A stretch of 5,600 nt of DNA from Methylococcaceae bacterium (GTDB lineage Bacteria > Pseudomonadota > Gammaproteobacteria > Methylococcales > Methylomonadaceae): the NCBI GenBank assembly GCA_013140465.1, contig JABFST010000091.1, forward strand, positions 1 to 5,600, written 5' to 3'. How positions within the stretch are numbered: the stretch's first letter is position 1; every line of letters starts with the position of its first letter. The translations under genes and the position numbers were made by a program. This document shows, piece after piece, positions 1 to 4,658 of the stretch. The notes under the pieces are model-generated. The model did not search any database and was not told the origin of the DNA. It was given only the letters and a program-made list of their open reading frames with translations.

Positions 1-1
1 G

Positions 2-340
2 CAAGGGCAAACCGAAGTGGAGCAGTTAATCCGGTTTATGGTTGGCCTAACGCCAGCGGGTTTGCAGCTGTCGTATTTGGTTGACCCTAACCGCATGGAT
101 TTGGCGAACCATCGCGGCCCGTCCACGCCTATGGGCTGTGATTTTTGTGCGGGCATGGTCGGAGCCAACGCCCTTAAGATATTGCTGAACCGGGGCACAG
201 TCGTCACTGCGCCTAGAGCCTTACATTTTGATGCCTACCGCAACAAATATGTCACGACTTGGCGGCCTTGGGGCAATAACAACCCACTCCAACAACTGGC
301 CTTAAAAGCGGCCCGAAAAAACCTGCAAGGCAAGCTATAA
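2..340 (+). CDS. ThiF/E1-like family adenylyltransferase, C-terminal fragment
   Basis: The reading frame is open from the left edge, so the 5' part lies outside the window; the GTG at 17 is an internal codon, not a convincing start. The visible 112 residues match, from memory, the C-terminal part of ThiF/MoeB/HesA-type E1-like proteins: a helix with LTPAGLQLSYLVDP, then GPSTPMGCDFCAGMVGANAL with a CxxC pair, KILLNRG, and a closing FDAYRNKY...WRPWGNNNPLQQL segment. Family members usually activate the C-terminus of a carrier protein or peptide by adenylation at an N-terminal nucleotide-binding domain, which is not visible here. The substrate cannot be inferred. E1-like proteins such as HesA occur in some nif clusters, which would fit the promoter seen at 4551-4658, but nothing in this fragment proves that link. 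The stop at 338-340 is one base away from the convergent mltD stop. The family call is moderately sure; the function is unknown. Confidence 0.68.
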   Translation, partial: QGQTEVEQLIRFMVGLTPAGLQLSYLVDPNRMDLANHRGPSTPMGCDFCAGMVGANALKILLNRGTVVTAPRALHFDAYRNKYVTTWRPWGNNNPLQQLALKAARKNLQGKL

Positions 341-341
341 A

Positions 342-2027
342 CTAGCTATTGTCGGCTGTGCGCTTAAGCGCATGGCCTAAAGCTGGCGCAGTTGTCGATT
401 GCTGCGCCACGCCCAAGCTGGGCGGATTGACGTCTAACGACAAAAACGGATCCGCCACTTTCACTATGTCGGCACCTACAGGCAAGCTGATGGTTGCCAA
501 TAACGACAATGCACTTTTGGTGTCGTCCTGCAAATGCCATATTTTTTCTTTGCCGTCATTTTCTGCCAAAGGTTTAGCTTGCGTCAGATCGCCCAATTGC
601 TGTAACAGTTGCTTGGCATTATCGGGCGGCAGCAAAAACGTAAACGGACTGTCGGGGCTTAGCTTAGGGCTAAGATAGCCCGGATTAAGGCGGTAAAATT
701 GCGCGTAATCCAGCTGTGCCAGTGCTGCCACTTCTTTAAGTTCTTTTTCGGTCAGATAAGCAATGTCATCTTGGCGGTCTAGCTTAACCTTAACAAAGTA
801 AGGCTCATCGCGTACTGGCGGCAGCTTGATGCCGTGGGTTTCTGGATCGGCGAAAATGCCCGCCAACGCCAAAAAGCGCGGCACATATTCTTGGGTTTCT
901 TCGGGTAGTTGCAAAGACCAATAGTCGGTGTCCATACCTGCTGCGCGGTTGCGGGCAATCGCGTTGTCAACCGTCCCCACGCCACAGTTATAAGCCGCTA
1001 AGGCCAGTAACCAATCGCCATTAAAATGCTGTTTAAGAAAAGTCAGAAAACGCATAGCCGCGCGGGTTGAGGCGGTAATGTCTAGCCGGGCATCGTATTG
1101 TTCGGTTTGTTGCAGTTCAAATTCTTGGGCGGTGCTGGGAATAAACTGCCATAGCCCCGCCGCACTTTTGGGCGACAAGGCCGTAGGTTGGTAAGCGCTT
1201 TCGACGATAGGCAACAAGGCCAATTCATAAGGCAATTTGTATTGCGCCAAACTTTCCACGATGTGGTAAAGGTAAGGGCGTGCGCGTTCTGCCACTTGCA
1301 ACAGATAAGTACGGTGCTGGCTGTGCCATGCTATATATTTGTTGACCCGCTCGTAGCTGCTAAGGTGTTGGGCGAGCTTAGGTTTATTGGCGCTTAGGCC
1401 AACTTGGGCCGGATCGCTAGGATAATTGGCGGCTAGGGTTTCGGTTTTGGGCTGCGGTTTGACCGCTGTGGTGGTGTGCAATTTGCGCAGCGCAGGAGCT
1501 TCAATGCGCGTATGTAAGCGGATATTGCCGTCACCTTCTTGCCAAGCGGTGTTAAGCGTAGTGCGGATGGCTTGTTTTTCCAGCGCGACATCCCTACGGA
1601 TACGCGAGGCGATTGCGGTGTTGAGTTTGAGTCTGCCATAAGGCGTGTAATTGTAGTGCGGGGCGTTGGCGGTAGACGGCAGCCTGATTTTTTGTGGCGG
1701 CGGTATAAGTACAGTCCCCGAATTGGCAAGGCGACTGGATACCAAAGTAGGGTTACTATCCAGATTGGGTAGGCTAACAGTGTTTGCTGGCGTAGGCTCA
1801 GGTAGCGGCTGCGGGCGGGGGATTTGCATACCCGAGCGCAAGCGCACCCAAACATCGCCCGGCACCGGCACGGCTTTTTGTTTGCCCAAATGCTTGCTTT
1901 TTCCACGCGCACGCGCGGTGTGGCTAGCACTGTGTTTATGGGATTTTGTGGAGGCCCAAAGATCAGGCGCTTGGGTACTTAAGGCCGTACCCACCAGTAG
2001 GTTTAACACTAAAACGAATAGACGCAT
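342..2027 (-). CDS. mltD: MltD-like membrane-bound lytic murein transglycosylase
   Basis: This 561-residue protein should cleave the MurNAc-GlcNAc bond of peptidoglycan in the periplasm, leaving 1,6-anhydroMurNAc ends. Residues 1-20 form a signal peptide (hydrophobic core FVLVLNLLVGTAL, then STQA) without a lipobox cysteine. Residues 28-50 are rich in His, Lys and Arg, and 54-130 are Pro-rich and look disordered. The SLT catalytic domain spans about 245-395: LPIVESAYQPTALSPKSAAG carries the catalytic Glu276, followed by GLWQFIPSTA, the AAYNCGVG motif (344-351) and ETQEYVPRFLA (377-387), the usual family 1 signatures. Residues 405-480 match the region after the SLT domain in MltD proteins. E. 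coli MltD is about 450 residues with LysM repeats at the end; here the N-terminal part is about 130 residues longer and I see no clear LysM repeat. The ATG at 2025-2027 is supported by AAGG six bases upstream. Family call is firm. Confidence 0.93.
   Translation of the reverse strand: MRLFVLVLNLLVGTALSTQAPDLWASTKSHKHSASHTARARGKSKHLGKQKAVPVPGDVWVRLRSGMQIPRPQPLPEPTPANTVSLPNLDSNPTLVSSRLANSGTVLIPPPQKIRLPSTANAPHYNYTPYGRLKLNTAIASRIRRDVALEKQAIRTTLNTAWQEGDGNIRLHTRIEAPALRKLHTTTAVKPQPKTETLAANYPSDPAQVGLSANKPKLAQHLSSYERVNKYIAWHSQHRTYLLQVAERARPYLYHIVESLAQYKLPYELALLPIVESAYQPTALSPKSAAGLWQFIPSTAQEFELQQTEQYDARLDITASTRAAMRFLTFLKQHFNGDWLLALAAYNCGVGTVDNAIARNRAAGMDTDYWSLQLPEETQEYVPRFLALAGIFADPETHGIKLPPVRDEPYFVKVKLDRQDDIAYLTEKELKEVAALAQLDYAQFYRLNPGYLSPKLSPDSPFTFLLPPDNAKQLLQQLGDLTQAKPLAENDGKEKIWHLQDDTKSALSLLATISLPVGADIVKVADPFLSLDVNPPSLGVAQQSTTAPALGHALKRTADNS
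359..372. repeat. 14-bp perfect palindrome in the 3' end of mltD
   Basis: TGCGCTTAAGCGCA reads the same on both strands and lies inside the last codons of mltD, about 20 bases beyond the stop of the convergent ThiF-like gene. In RNA it could fold as GCGC stems with a TTAA loop on either transcript. No T-run follows on either strand, so it is not a typical intrinsic terminator; it may be chance within coding sequence. Confidence 0.35.
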
Positions 2028-2189
2028 TTTATACCTTATACATGCAGGTTATTGGTTAATAAGCCTGAATTTATGGATGCACATGCTTGTGATGAAATAG
2101 ACAGTTGCCTTAATGTACCCTTTTTAGTGTTAATTCGGTATTAAATATTTACTATTGCGTGTGCAAGCCGCGCCATACAGGCATTAAAG

Positions 2190-2230
2190 CCATCGGCAAC
2201 GGCTGGTTGGGGGTGTGTGCTTGCCGATGG
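2190..2230. repeat. 10-bp perfect inverted repeat with a 21-base G-rich loop
   Basis: The arms CCATCGGCAA (2190-2199) and TTGCCGATGG (2221-2230) are exact reverse complements around a loop containing TTGGGGGTGTGTG. An outer pairing of ATTAAAGCC (2183-2191) with GGTTTTAAT (2250-2258), one G-U pair included, is possible as an alternative or extension. No T-run follows on either strand, so it is not a normal terminator. It lies between the divergent genes and about 40 bases upstream of the FNR box. It could be an operator or a structured RNA; no known riboswitch class was recognised. Confidence 0.5.
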
Positions 2231-2269
2231 GTAAGGTTTTGCGCAAGCGGGTTTTAATCTGGCATTTCT

Positions 2270-2283
2270 TTGATCTATGTCAA
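2270..2283 (+). promoter_or_regulatory. FNR/ANR-type binding site upstream of the small lipoprotein gene
   Basis: TTGATCTATGTCAA matches the FNR consensus TTGAT-N4-ATCAA at nine of the ten defined positions, and the symmetry extends to CTTTGATCTATGTCAAAG (2268-2285). Its centre lies between 2276 and 2277. A -10-like CATAAT at 2305-2310 predicts transcription from about 2318, which puts the site at -41.5, the standard place for class II activation by FNR. The FNR encoded at 2552-3289 keeps the DNA-contact residues Glu200, Ser203 and Arg204 that read TTGAT half-sites in E. coli FNR. Repression of mltD in the other direction is possible but less likely because its start is 240 bases away. Confidence 0.75.
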
Positions 2284-2304
2284 AGCCCTACGGCGTTTTA
2301 CCTC

Positions 2305-2310
2305 CATAAT
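2305..2310 (+). promoter_or_regulatory. -10 element of the predicted FNR-dependent promoter
   Basis: CATAAT differs from TATAAT only at the first base. Its last base is eight positions before the predicted start point near 2318. There is no good -35 hexamer; the FNR box occupies that place, as expected for a class II activated promoter. The leader to the ATG at 2388 would be about 70 bases. Confidence 0.55.
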
Positions 2311-2316
2311 GCCTAC

Positions 2317-2358
2317 AAGCCGTAAAGGCTTAACTCCTCCGCTTTGCTGTTGCAAAGC
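2317..2358 (+). other. Two-hairpin 5' leader with an exposed CTCCTCC
   Basis: AAGCC (2317-2321) pairs with GGCTT (2327-2331) around GTAAA, and GCTTTGC (2341-2347) pairs exactly with GCAAAGC (2352-2358) around TGTT. Between them the unpaired stretch 2334-2340 reads CTCCTCC, an anti-Shine-Dalgarno sequence. The first hairpin would sit at the very 5' end of the predicted transcript. The second is followed by ACTATATAGCCC, not a T-run, so it is not a classical terminator. Role unknown: mRNA stabilisation, translational control or base pairing with other mRNAs are possible. Confidence 0.45.
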
Positions 2359-2387
2359 ACTATATAGCCCTAAACAGAGAAAGTCTT

Positions 2388-2504
2388 ATGAAAACCATTA
2401 GCCATATTTTGTTGTTGATGATAGCCGTTGTTACCCTTGCTGCTTGTGGCGAACAGGGCGTAGGCCCTAGCAAACCAGGTGCGGCACAAGAAGTGGCAAA
2501 GTAA
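2388..2504 (+). CDS. Small lipoprotein, 38 residues, probably FNR-controlled
   Basis: The frame encodes a 38-residue peptide that starts MKTISHILLL, has a hydrophobic core (residues 6-18), and ends the signal with LAAC, a lipobox with Cys20 as the predicted acylation site. The residue after Cys is Gly, not Asp, which by the Lol +2 rule suggests sorting to the outer membrane. The mature part has only 19 residues (CGEQGVGPSKP, then an Ala/Glu/Lys-rich end). The ATG at 2388 has only a weak ribosome site (AGAGAAAG, four bases upstream). It has its own predicted FNR-activated promoter and a hairpin after the stop, so it looks like a one-gene unit. It resembles entericidin-size lipoproteins in size; the CGEQG start is a little like LptM/YifL (CG-x-KG), but the GPLY-type motif is missing. 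The lipobox and promoter argue for a real gene; its function is unknown. Confidence 0.72.
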   Translation: MKTISHILLLMIAVVTLAACGEQGVGPSKPGAAQEVAK

Positions 2505-2520
2505 CATTTCTTAGGCAGAT

Positions 2521-2550
2521 ATTGCCGCAGGGAAACGCCCATGCGGTAAT
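2521..2550. terminator. Strong hairpin between convergent lipoprotein and fnr genes
   Basis: ATTGCCGCA (2521-2529) pairs with TGCGGTAAT (2542-2550) with one G-U pair, and the stem continues as GGG/CCC (2530-2532 with 2538-2540) past a bulged A at 2541 around the loop AAACG. It lies between the stop at 2504 and the opposing stop at 2552. Neither strand has a T-run after it, so it may act as a bidirectional transcript end or 3' protector rather than a textbook intrinsic terminator. Confidence 0.55.
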
Positions 2551-2551
2551 G

Positions 2552-3289
2552 TCAGCCCGCGTTCCGCCCTTGCGACGGGCTTTGGCTTACCACATCTTTA
2601 AGTAAGGCCAAATTATCTATTTGGATACCCCGTTGTTTCACAGAAATCACCCCTAGCTGGCTTAAGTTCAGCAATTGTCGGCTGACCGTTTCTATGGTCA
2701 AGCCCAAAAAATTGGCCATATCGTGCCGTGCCATAGGCAAATTAAACACGGTTGCCGAAAACCCCAGTGCCGCGTAGCGTTGCGATAAAGTCAGCAAAAA
2801 AGTGGCTAGTTTGGCTTGTGCCGAGCAATGCCCCAACAAGATAATCTTATCGTGTCCAGCCGCAAATTCTTTGCCCAATATGCGCAATAACTGATGCTGT
2901 AAACGTGGGATATGGGCGCATAGCTCATTGAGGCGAACCAGCGGCAACTCACACACCGATGCCGTCTCTAAGGCCACTGAGGTGCAAGTGTAGCGGCTGT
3001 GCTGCAAGGCATCCAAGCCCATCAGCTCGCCGGGCAAATAAAACCCCAAGGTTTGTTCAGCACCGTCCAAGCTCGTGGCATAGCTGCGGAAAGAACCCGA
3101 TTTGATCGCATATAGGCTGTTGCCTTCAAAGCCTTGGCGATAAAGTGGCTCATGGGCTTGTACAGGCGGCTTACGCTTGACGATATGCGCCAGCTGTGCG
3201 ACTTCGGCATTTTGCAAGCCATGTGGAAGACAAAAATCAGAGAGTTTACAGTTGGGGCAGGTAATTTCAATCGGCTTAGGTGTTAGCAC
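2552..3289 (-). CDS. fnr: FNR-type oxygen-sensing transcription regulator
   Basis: This 245-residue Crp/Fnr-family protein is a global regulator that dimerises and binds TTGAT-N4-ATCAA sites when its [4Fe-4S] cluster is intact, and loses activity on contact with oxygen. The N-terminal motif CPNCKLSDFCLPHGLQ supplies Cys11, Cys14 and Cys20, and ALETASVCELP supplies Cys113; these correspond to E. coli Cys20, Cys23, Cys29 and Cys122. Residues 45-125 form the cyclic-nucleotide-binding-like barrel (LYAIKSGSFRSY, LPGELMGLDAL), followed by the long dimer helix (about 126-150) and a helix-turn-helix with TIETVSRQLLNL. Glu200, Ser203 and Arg204 match the TTGAT-reading residues. Length equals the family norm (about 250). 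The start is GTG at 3287-3289; an in-frame stop lies 15 bases upstream, no good Shine-Dalgarno is visible, and the next Met is residue 90. No FNR box was found in its own upstream region. ANR or EtrA would be equally valid names. Confidence 0.95.
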   Translation of the reverse strand: MLTPKPIEITCPNCKLSDFCLPHGLQNAEVAQLAHIVKRKPPVQAHEPLYRQGFEGNSLYAIKSGSFRSYATSLDGAEQTLGFYLPGELMGLDALQHSRYTCTSVALETASVCELPLVRLNELCAHIPRLQHQLLRILGKEFAAGHDKIILLGHCSAQAKLATFLLTLSQRYAALGFSATVFNLPMARHDMANFLGLTIETVSRQLLNLSQLGVISVKQRGIQIDNLALLKDVVSQSPSQGRNAG

Positions 3290-3485
3290 TGGTGTCCGTG
3301 GTCTTTAAGGATCGGAACCACTATAGTAACAGAGCTGAGGGTAAAACTGCCTTTAATAGCGCACGGCTTAGGACTTAAGCGACTTGCTACCCTGCCCTCT
3401 GCTACTGGCATGGCTAGCCACACAAACTTTAAAACAGCTAAAACAATAAGTTATAGAGTCCGAAGCTGATAAATCTACATAAACT

Positions 3486-3517
3486 CCCTCTCCCTCAGGG
3501 AGAGGGTAGGGTGAGGG
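3486..3517. repeat. REP-like hairpin repeat with GGGTGAGGG tail
   Basis: CCCTCTCCCT (3486-3495) is the exact reverse complement of AGGGAGAGGG (3497-3506); the inner pairs must open to form a loop. It is followed by TAGGGTGAGGG (3507-3517). From memory, this CCCTCTCCC...GGGAGAGGG plus GGGTGAGGG pattern is a very common dispersed intergenic repeat in many proteobacterial genomes and resembles REP elements spread by RAYT transposases. Only one copy is in the window, so the repeat status is inferred. Confidence 0.65.
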
Positions 3518-3569
3518 GGATTTAATGTCGTTTTACTTCCTGCATTCTCTATACATAGCGGCAGGATAA

Positions 3570-3602
3570 AGACCTGCGAGGTTTATAAAACATCGCAGGT
3601 CT
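3570..3602. repeat. 33-bp near-perfect palindrome, possible dispersed repeat or terminator
   Basis: Arms of 15 bases, AGACCTGCGAGGTTT (3570-3584) and AAACATCGCAGGTCT (3588-3602), pair with one mismatch (G3580 against A3592) around the loop ATA. Read on the minus strand, the stem ends in TTTAT, so it could end the transcript of the SIR2-like gene, whose stop is 75 bases upstream. The form also recalls dispersed GACCTGCGAGGTTT palindromes that I associate with methanotroph genomes; that recollection is unchecked. The single mismatch suggests drift from a once perfect palindrome. Confidence 0.6.
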
Positions 3603-3676
3603 ACAGCTAAACAGCAAACGGTAATAACCGGATTTATCTGGCGATGCACCGGATTATGCCCAGCACATCGCTGCAA

Positions 3677-4510
3677 CTAAACCGCCGCCAACAACTCTTC
3701 AATGTCTGCGGCAATAATTTCCAAACCCACTTTTTTGCAAAACCGCTGTTCCTTAGGTGTAGGGTTTTTGTTTAACACCCAGCCTTTGGCGGGCGACGAG
3801 CCGTAAGTGATGTCGCTCATCACCATCCGTTCCGAATCCCTGTTTAACGGCATCCCCAACAACAAATATTTTTTGTCTTTGCGCAAGTCCTTCAAAAACT
3901 CAGGTATCGCAAAACCGCCCATTAACTCAGTGATGTAATCGACATAATCGGCATCAGAGGCAATGTAATTGGCTTCTGGTTTGGGCGTACCCATAGGCTT
4001 AAATAAAATGGGCAGCCGCGTATCGACTTGTTCTTGGGGAATGGCAAAATACTCGCTGCCATCGTAGTGGTAAATGATATAGCGGAAGGCGCTGGCGGTA
4101 ATGCGGGCAACGCCCACAATCAGGGTGTGTTCTTCATCGGCGTAACTGTCCTGCAATTGGGTGTCACGGTTAATGTCGATAACATAGGACGGCTTCCAAA
4201 CCGCCAGCCAATCATGCACTGCCGCACGCGTCCATTCGGTTTCGCCATAAAGCCTAGTCAAAAATTGCCCCAAAAATTGCCGGCCTTTTTTAAGCTCTTG
4301 GTTCATTGCCGCCCTTGGAAACTCATACATCAGTTTCGCCGCCATCGGTTTGCCGTTGTTCATCGCCAAAATCAAACTCTCGCTGTCGGCGGGCATAGGC
4401 AGCCCGGTCGCCTTGTTTTTGGCATCAAACAACACGCCCGGCCCCAGATAAGGGACAACTTGGTTTTCGTATAGCCCTGTTAAAATTTCAGAAAATACCG
4501 CAGTAGACAT
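3677..4510 (-). CDS. Degenerate SIR2-like (SIR2_2) family protein, putative sigma-54/NifA target
   Basis: Counting from the ATG at 4508-4510 the protein has 277 residues and looks like one SIR2-type Rossmann domain. Visible family blocks are VVPYLGPGVL (18-27, the glycine-rich NAD loop), PSYVIDINRDTQLQ (107-120, in place of the usual TTNYDxLL, with Asn114 and Asp116 kept), ILFKPMGTPKP (168-178, in place of KxHG), DADYVDYI (186-193) and YLLLGMPLNRDSERM (215-229, in place of the LFVGYSxxD block). The His of KxHG, important for NAD cleavage in SIR2 NADases, is Met173 here, so the usual NADase activity may be absent. There is no signal peptide, membrane segment or second effector domain, so it is probably cytosolic. 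An upstream in-frame ATG at 4520-4522 is less likely: its GGAG is placed exactly as the Shine-Dalgarno of the 4510 start. It lies 198 bases after murJ with its own sigma-54-like promoter. The fold call is fairly sure; function unknown. Confidence 0.75.
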   Translation of the reverse strand: MSTAVFSEILTGLYENQVVPYLGPGVLFDAKNKATGLPMPADSESLILAMNNGKPMAAKLMYEFPRAAMNQELKKGRQFLGQFLTRLYGETEWTRAAVHDWLAVWKPSYVIDINRDTQLQDSYADEEHTLIVGVARITASAFRYIIYHYDGSEYFAIPQEQVDTRLPILFKPMGTPKPEANYIASDADYVDYITELMGGFAIPEFLKDLRKDKKYLLLGMPLNRDSERMVMSDITYGSSPAKGWVLNKNPTPKEQRFCKKVGLEIIAADIEELLAAV

Positions 4511-4516
4511 GACTGG

Positions 4517-4520
4517 CTCC
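4517..4520 (-). promoter_or_regulatory. Shine-Dalgarno site that decides the SIR2-like start
   Basis: Read on the minus strand, GGAG ends six bases before the ATG at 4510. The alternative ATG at 4522 overlaps this site and has only TTTAATTC in front of it, so the shorter 277-residue product is preferred. Confidence 0.7.
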
Positions 4521-4550
4521 ATGAATTAAATAAGTGTGTCACTTAACTAA

Positions 4551-4566
4551 TGCAAGAATTAATCCA
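4551..4566 (-). promoter_or_regulatory. Sigma-54 (-24/-12) promoter of the SIR2-like gene
   Basis: On the minus strand the sequence reads TGGATTAATTCTTGCA. It keeps the essential GG (4565-4564) and GC (4553-4552) with ten bases between them and a full TTGCA, as in the consensus TGGCAC-N5-TTGCA; the CAC part is ATT, so the -24 box is imperfect. Transcription would begin near 4540, leaving a 29-base leader before the ATG at 4510. A full IHF consensus and a TGT-N10-ACA element lie upstream in the right order, which raises confidence beyond that of the hexamers alone. Confidence 0.6.
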
Positions 4567-4578
4567 AGTTGTCATATC

Positions 4579-4598
4579 GCTTATAAAAAAATATAAGC
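4579..4598. repeat. 7-bp inverted repeat with A6 centre in the promoter region
   Basis: GCTTATA (4579-4585) and TATAAGC (4592-4598) are exact reverse complements around AAAAAA. It is centred about 49 bases upstream of the predicted sigma-54 start and overlaps the IHF match by five bases. It could bend DNA with the A-tract or be an operator. Because the region is AT-rich, chance is also possible. Confidence 0.4.
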
Positions 4599-4606
4599 AA
4601 TTGATT
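4594..4606 (-). promoter_or_regulatory. IHF binding site between activator site and sigma-54 promoter
   Basis: On the minus strand AATCAATTGCTTA matches the IHF consensus WATCAA-N4-TTR at every defined position. It is centred near -60 relative to the predicted start and lies between the TGT-N10-ACA element and the -24 box, where IHF bends DNA in nifH-type promoters. Confidence 0.6.
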
Positions 4607-4642
4607 GTTCTGGTATTATTTTTGATAAGACTAAAAACGTCA

Positions 4643-4658
4643 TGTGGGGTTTATAACA
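4643..4658. promoter_or_regulatory. NifA-type upstream activator sequence (TGT-N10-ACA)
   Basis: TGTGGGGTTTATAACA fits the NifA consensus TGT-N10-ACA, which is symmetric and so reads on both strands. It is centred about 110 bases upstream of the predicted sigma-54 start of the SIR2-like gene, within the usual range for NifA sites. It sits inside a 25-bp imperfect palindrome (4643-4667: TGTGGG, TTT, five-base centre, AAA, CCCACA). On the minus strand that palindrome is followed, after five bases, by TTTTT, so it might instead or also be the terminator of murJ, whose stop is at 4709. Either reading is possible. Confidence 0.45.

Larger units (their letters stand above)
2028..2387. other. Intergenic region between mltD and the small lipoprotein gene
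   Basis: This 360-base region separates divergent genes, so it must hold the mltD promoter (minus strand) and the lipoprotein promoter (plus strand). The stretch 2100-2160 is AT-rich, but I could not find a mltD promoter with good -35 and -10 hexamers at proper spacing. The right half holds an inverted repeat (2190-2230), an FNR box (2270-2283), a -10 element (2305-2310) and a structured leader (2317-2358), each listed separately. No RNA gene or further ORF is convincing. Confidence 0.6.
3290..3676. other. Intergenic region between the SIR2-like gene and fnr
   Basis: These 387 bases contain no convincing ORF. They should hold the fnr promoter (minus strand); TACTAT at 3323-3328 read on the minus strand is a possible -10, but no good -35 accompanies it. 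Two repeat-like hairpins (3486-3517 and 3570-3602) lie in the middle. Nearer the SIR2-like stop, ACCGGATT occurs twice, at 3627-3634 and 3648-3655, 21 bases apart; its meaning is unknown. Confidence 0.6.

Noticed and set aside
1433..1930. 165-residue minus-strand open frame
   Set aside because: It lies wholly inside mltD in another frame, has Arg/Pro/Cys-rich composition and no family motif; a shadow of the coding frame.
1666..2100. 144-residue plus-strand open frame running out of mltD into the intergenic region
   Set aside because: Antisense to mltD for most of its length, Gly/Ser/Cys-rich composition typical of a shadow frame, no ribosome site or motif.
2161..2260. Possible c-di-GMP or other riboswitch
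   Set aside because: The hairpin ending in CCGATGG briefly recalls a GEMM element, but the conserved core is missing and it lies upstream of the predicted start point.
2360..2542. 60-residue minus-strand open frame
   Set aside because: Antisense to the small lipoprotein gene; the plus strand has a clean signal peptide, lipobox and promoter, this frame has none.
3409..3468. Short ATG frame of about 19 codons on the plus strand
   Set aside because: No ribosome site, no motif, no promoter; too short to support.
3480..3610. CRISPR-like repeats
   Set aside because: The two hairpins differ in sequence and there are no regularly spaced repeats or spacers.
4028..4474. 148-residue plus-strand open frame
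   Set aside because: Fully antisense to the SIR2-like gene, whose family motifs are clear; no motif of its own.
4622..4635. Possible second FNR site TTGATAAGACTAAA
   Set aside because: Only the first half-site is good; the second half has two mismatches and the position is far upstream of the predicted start.
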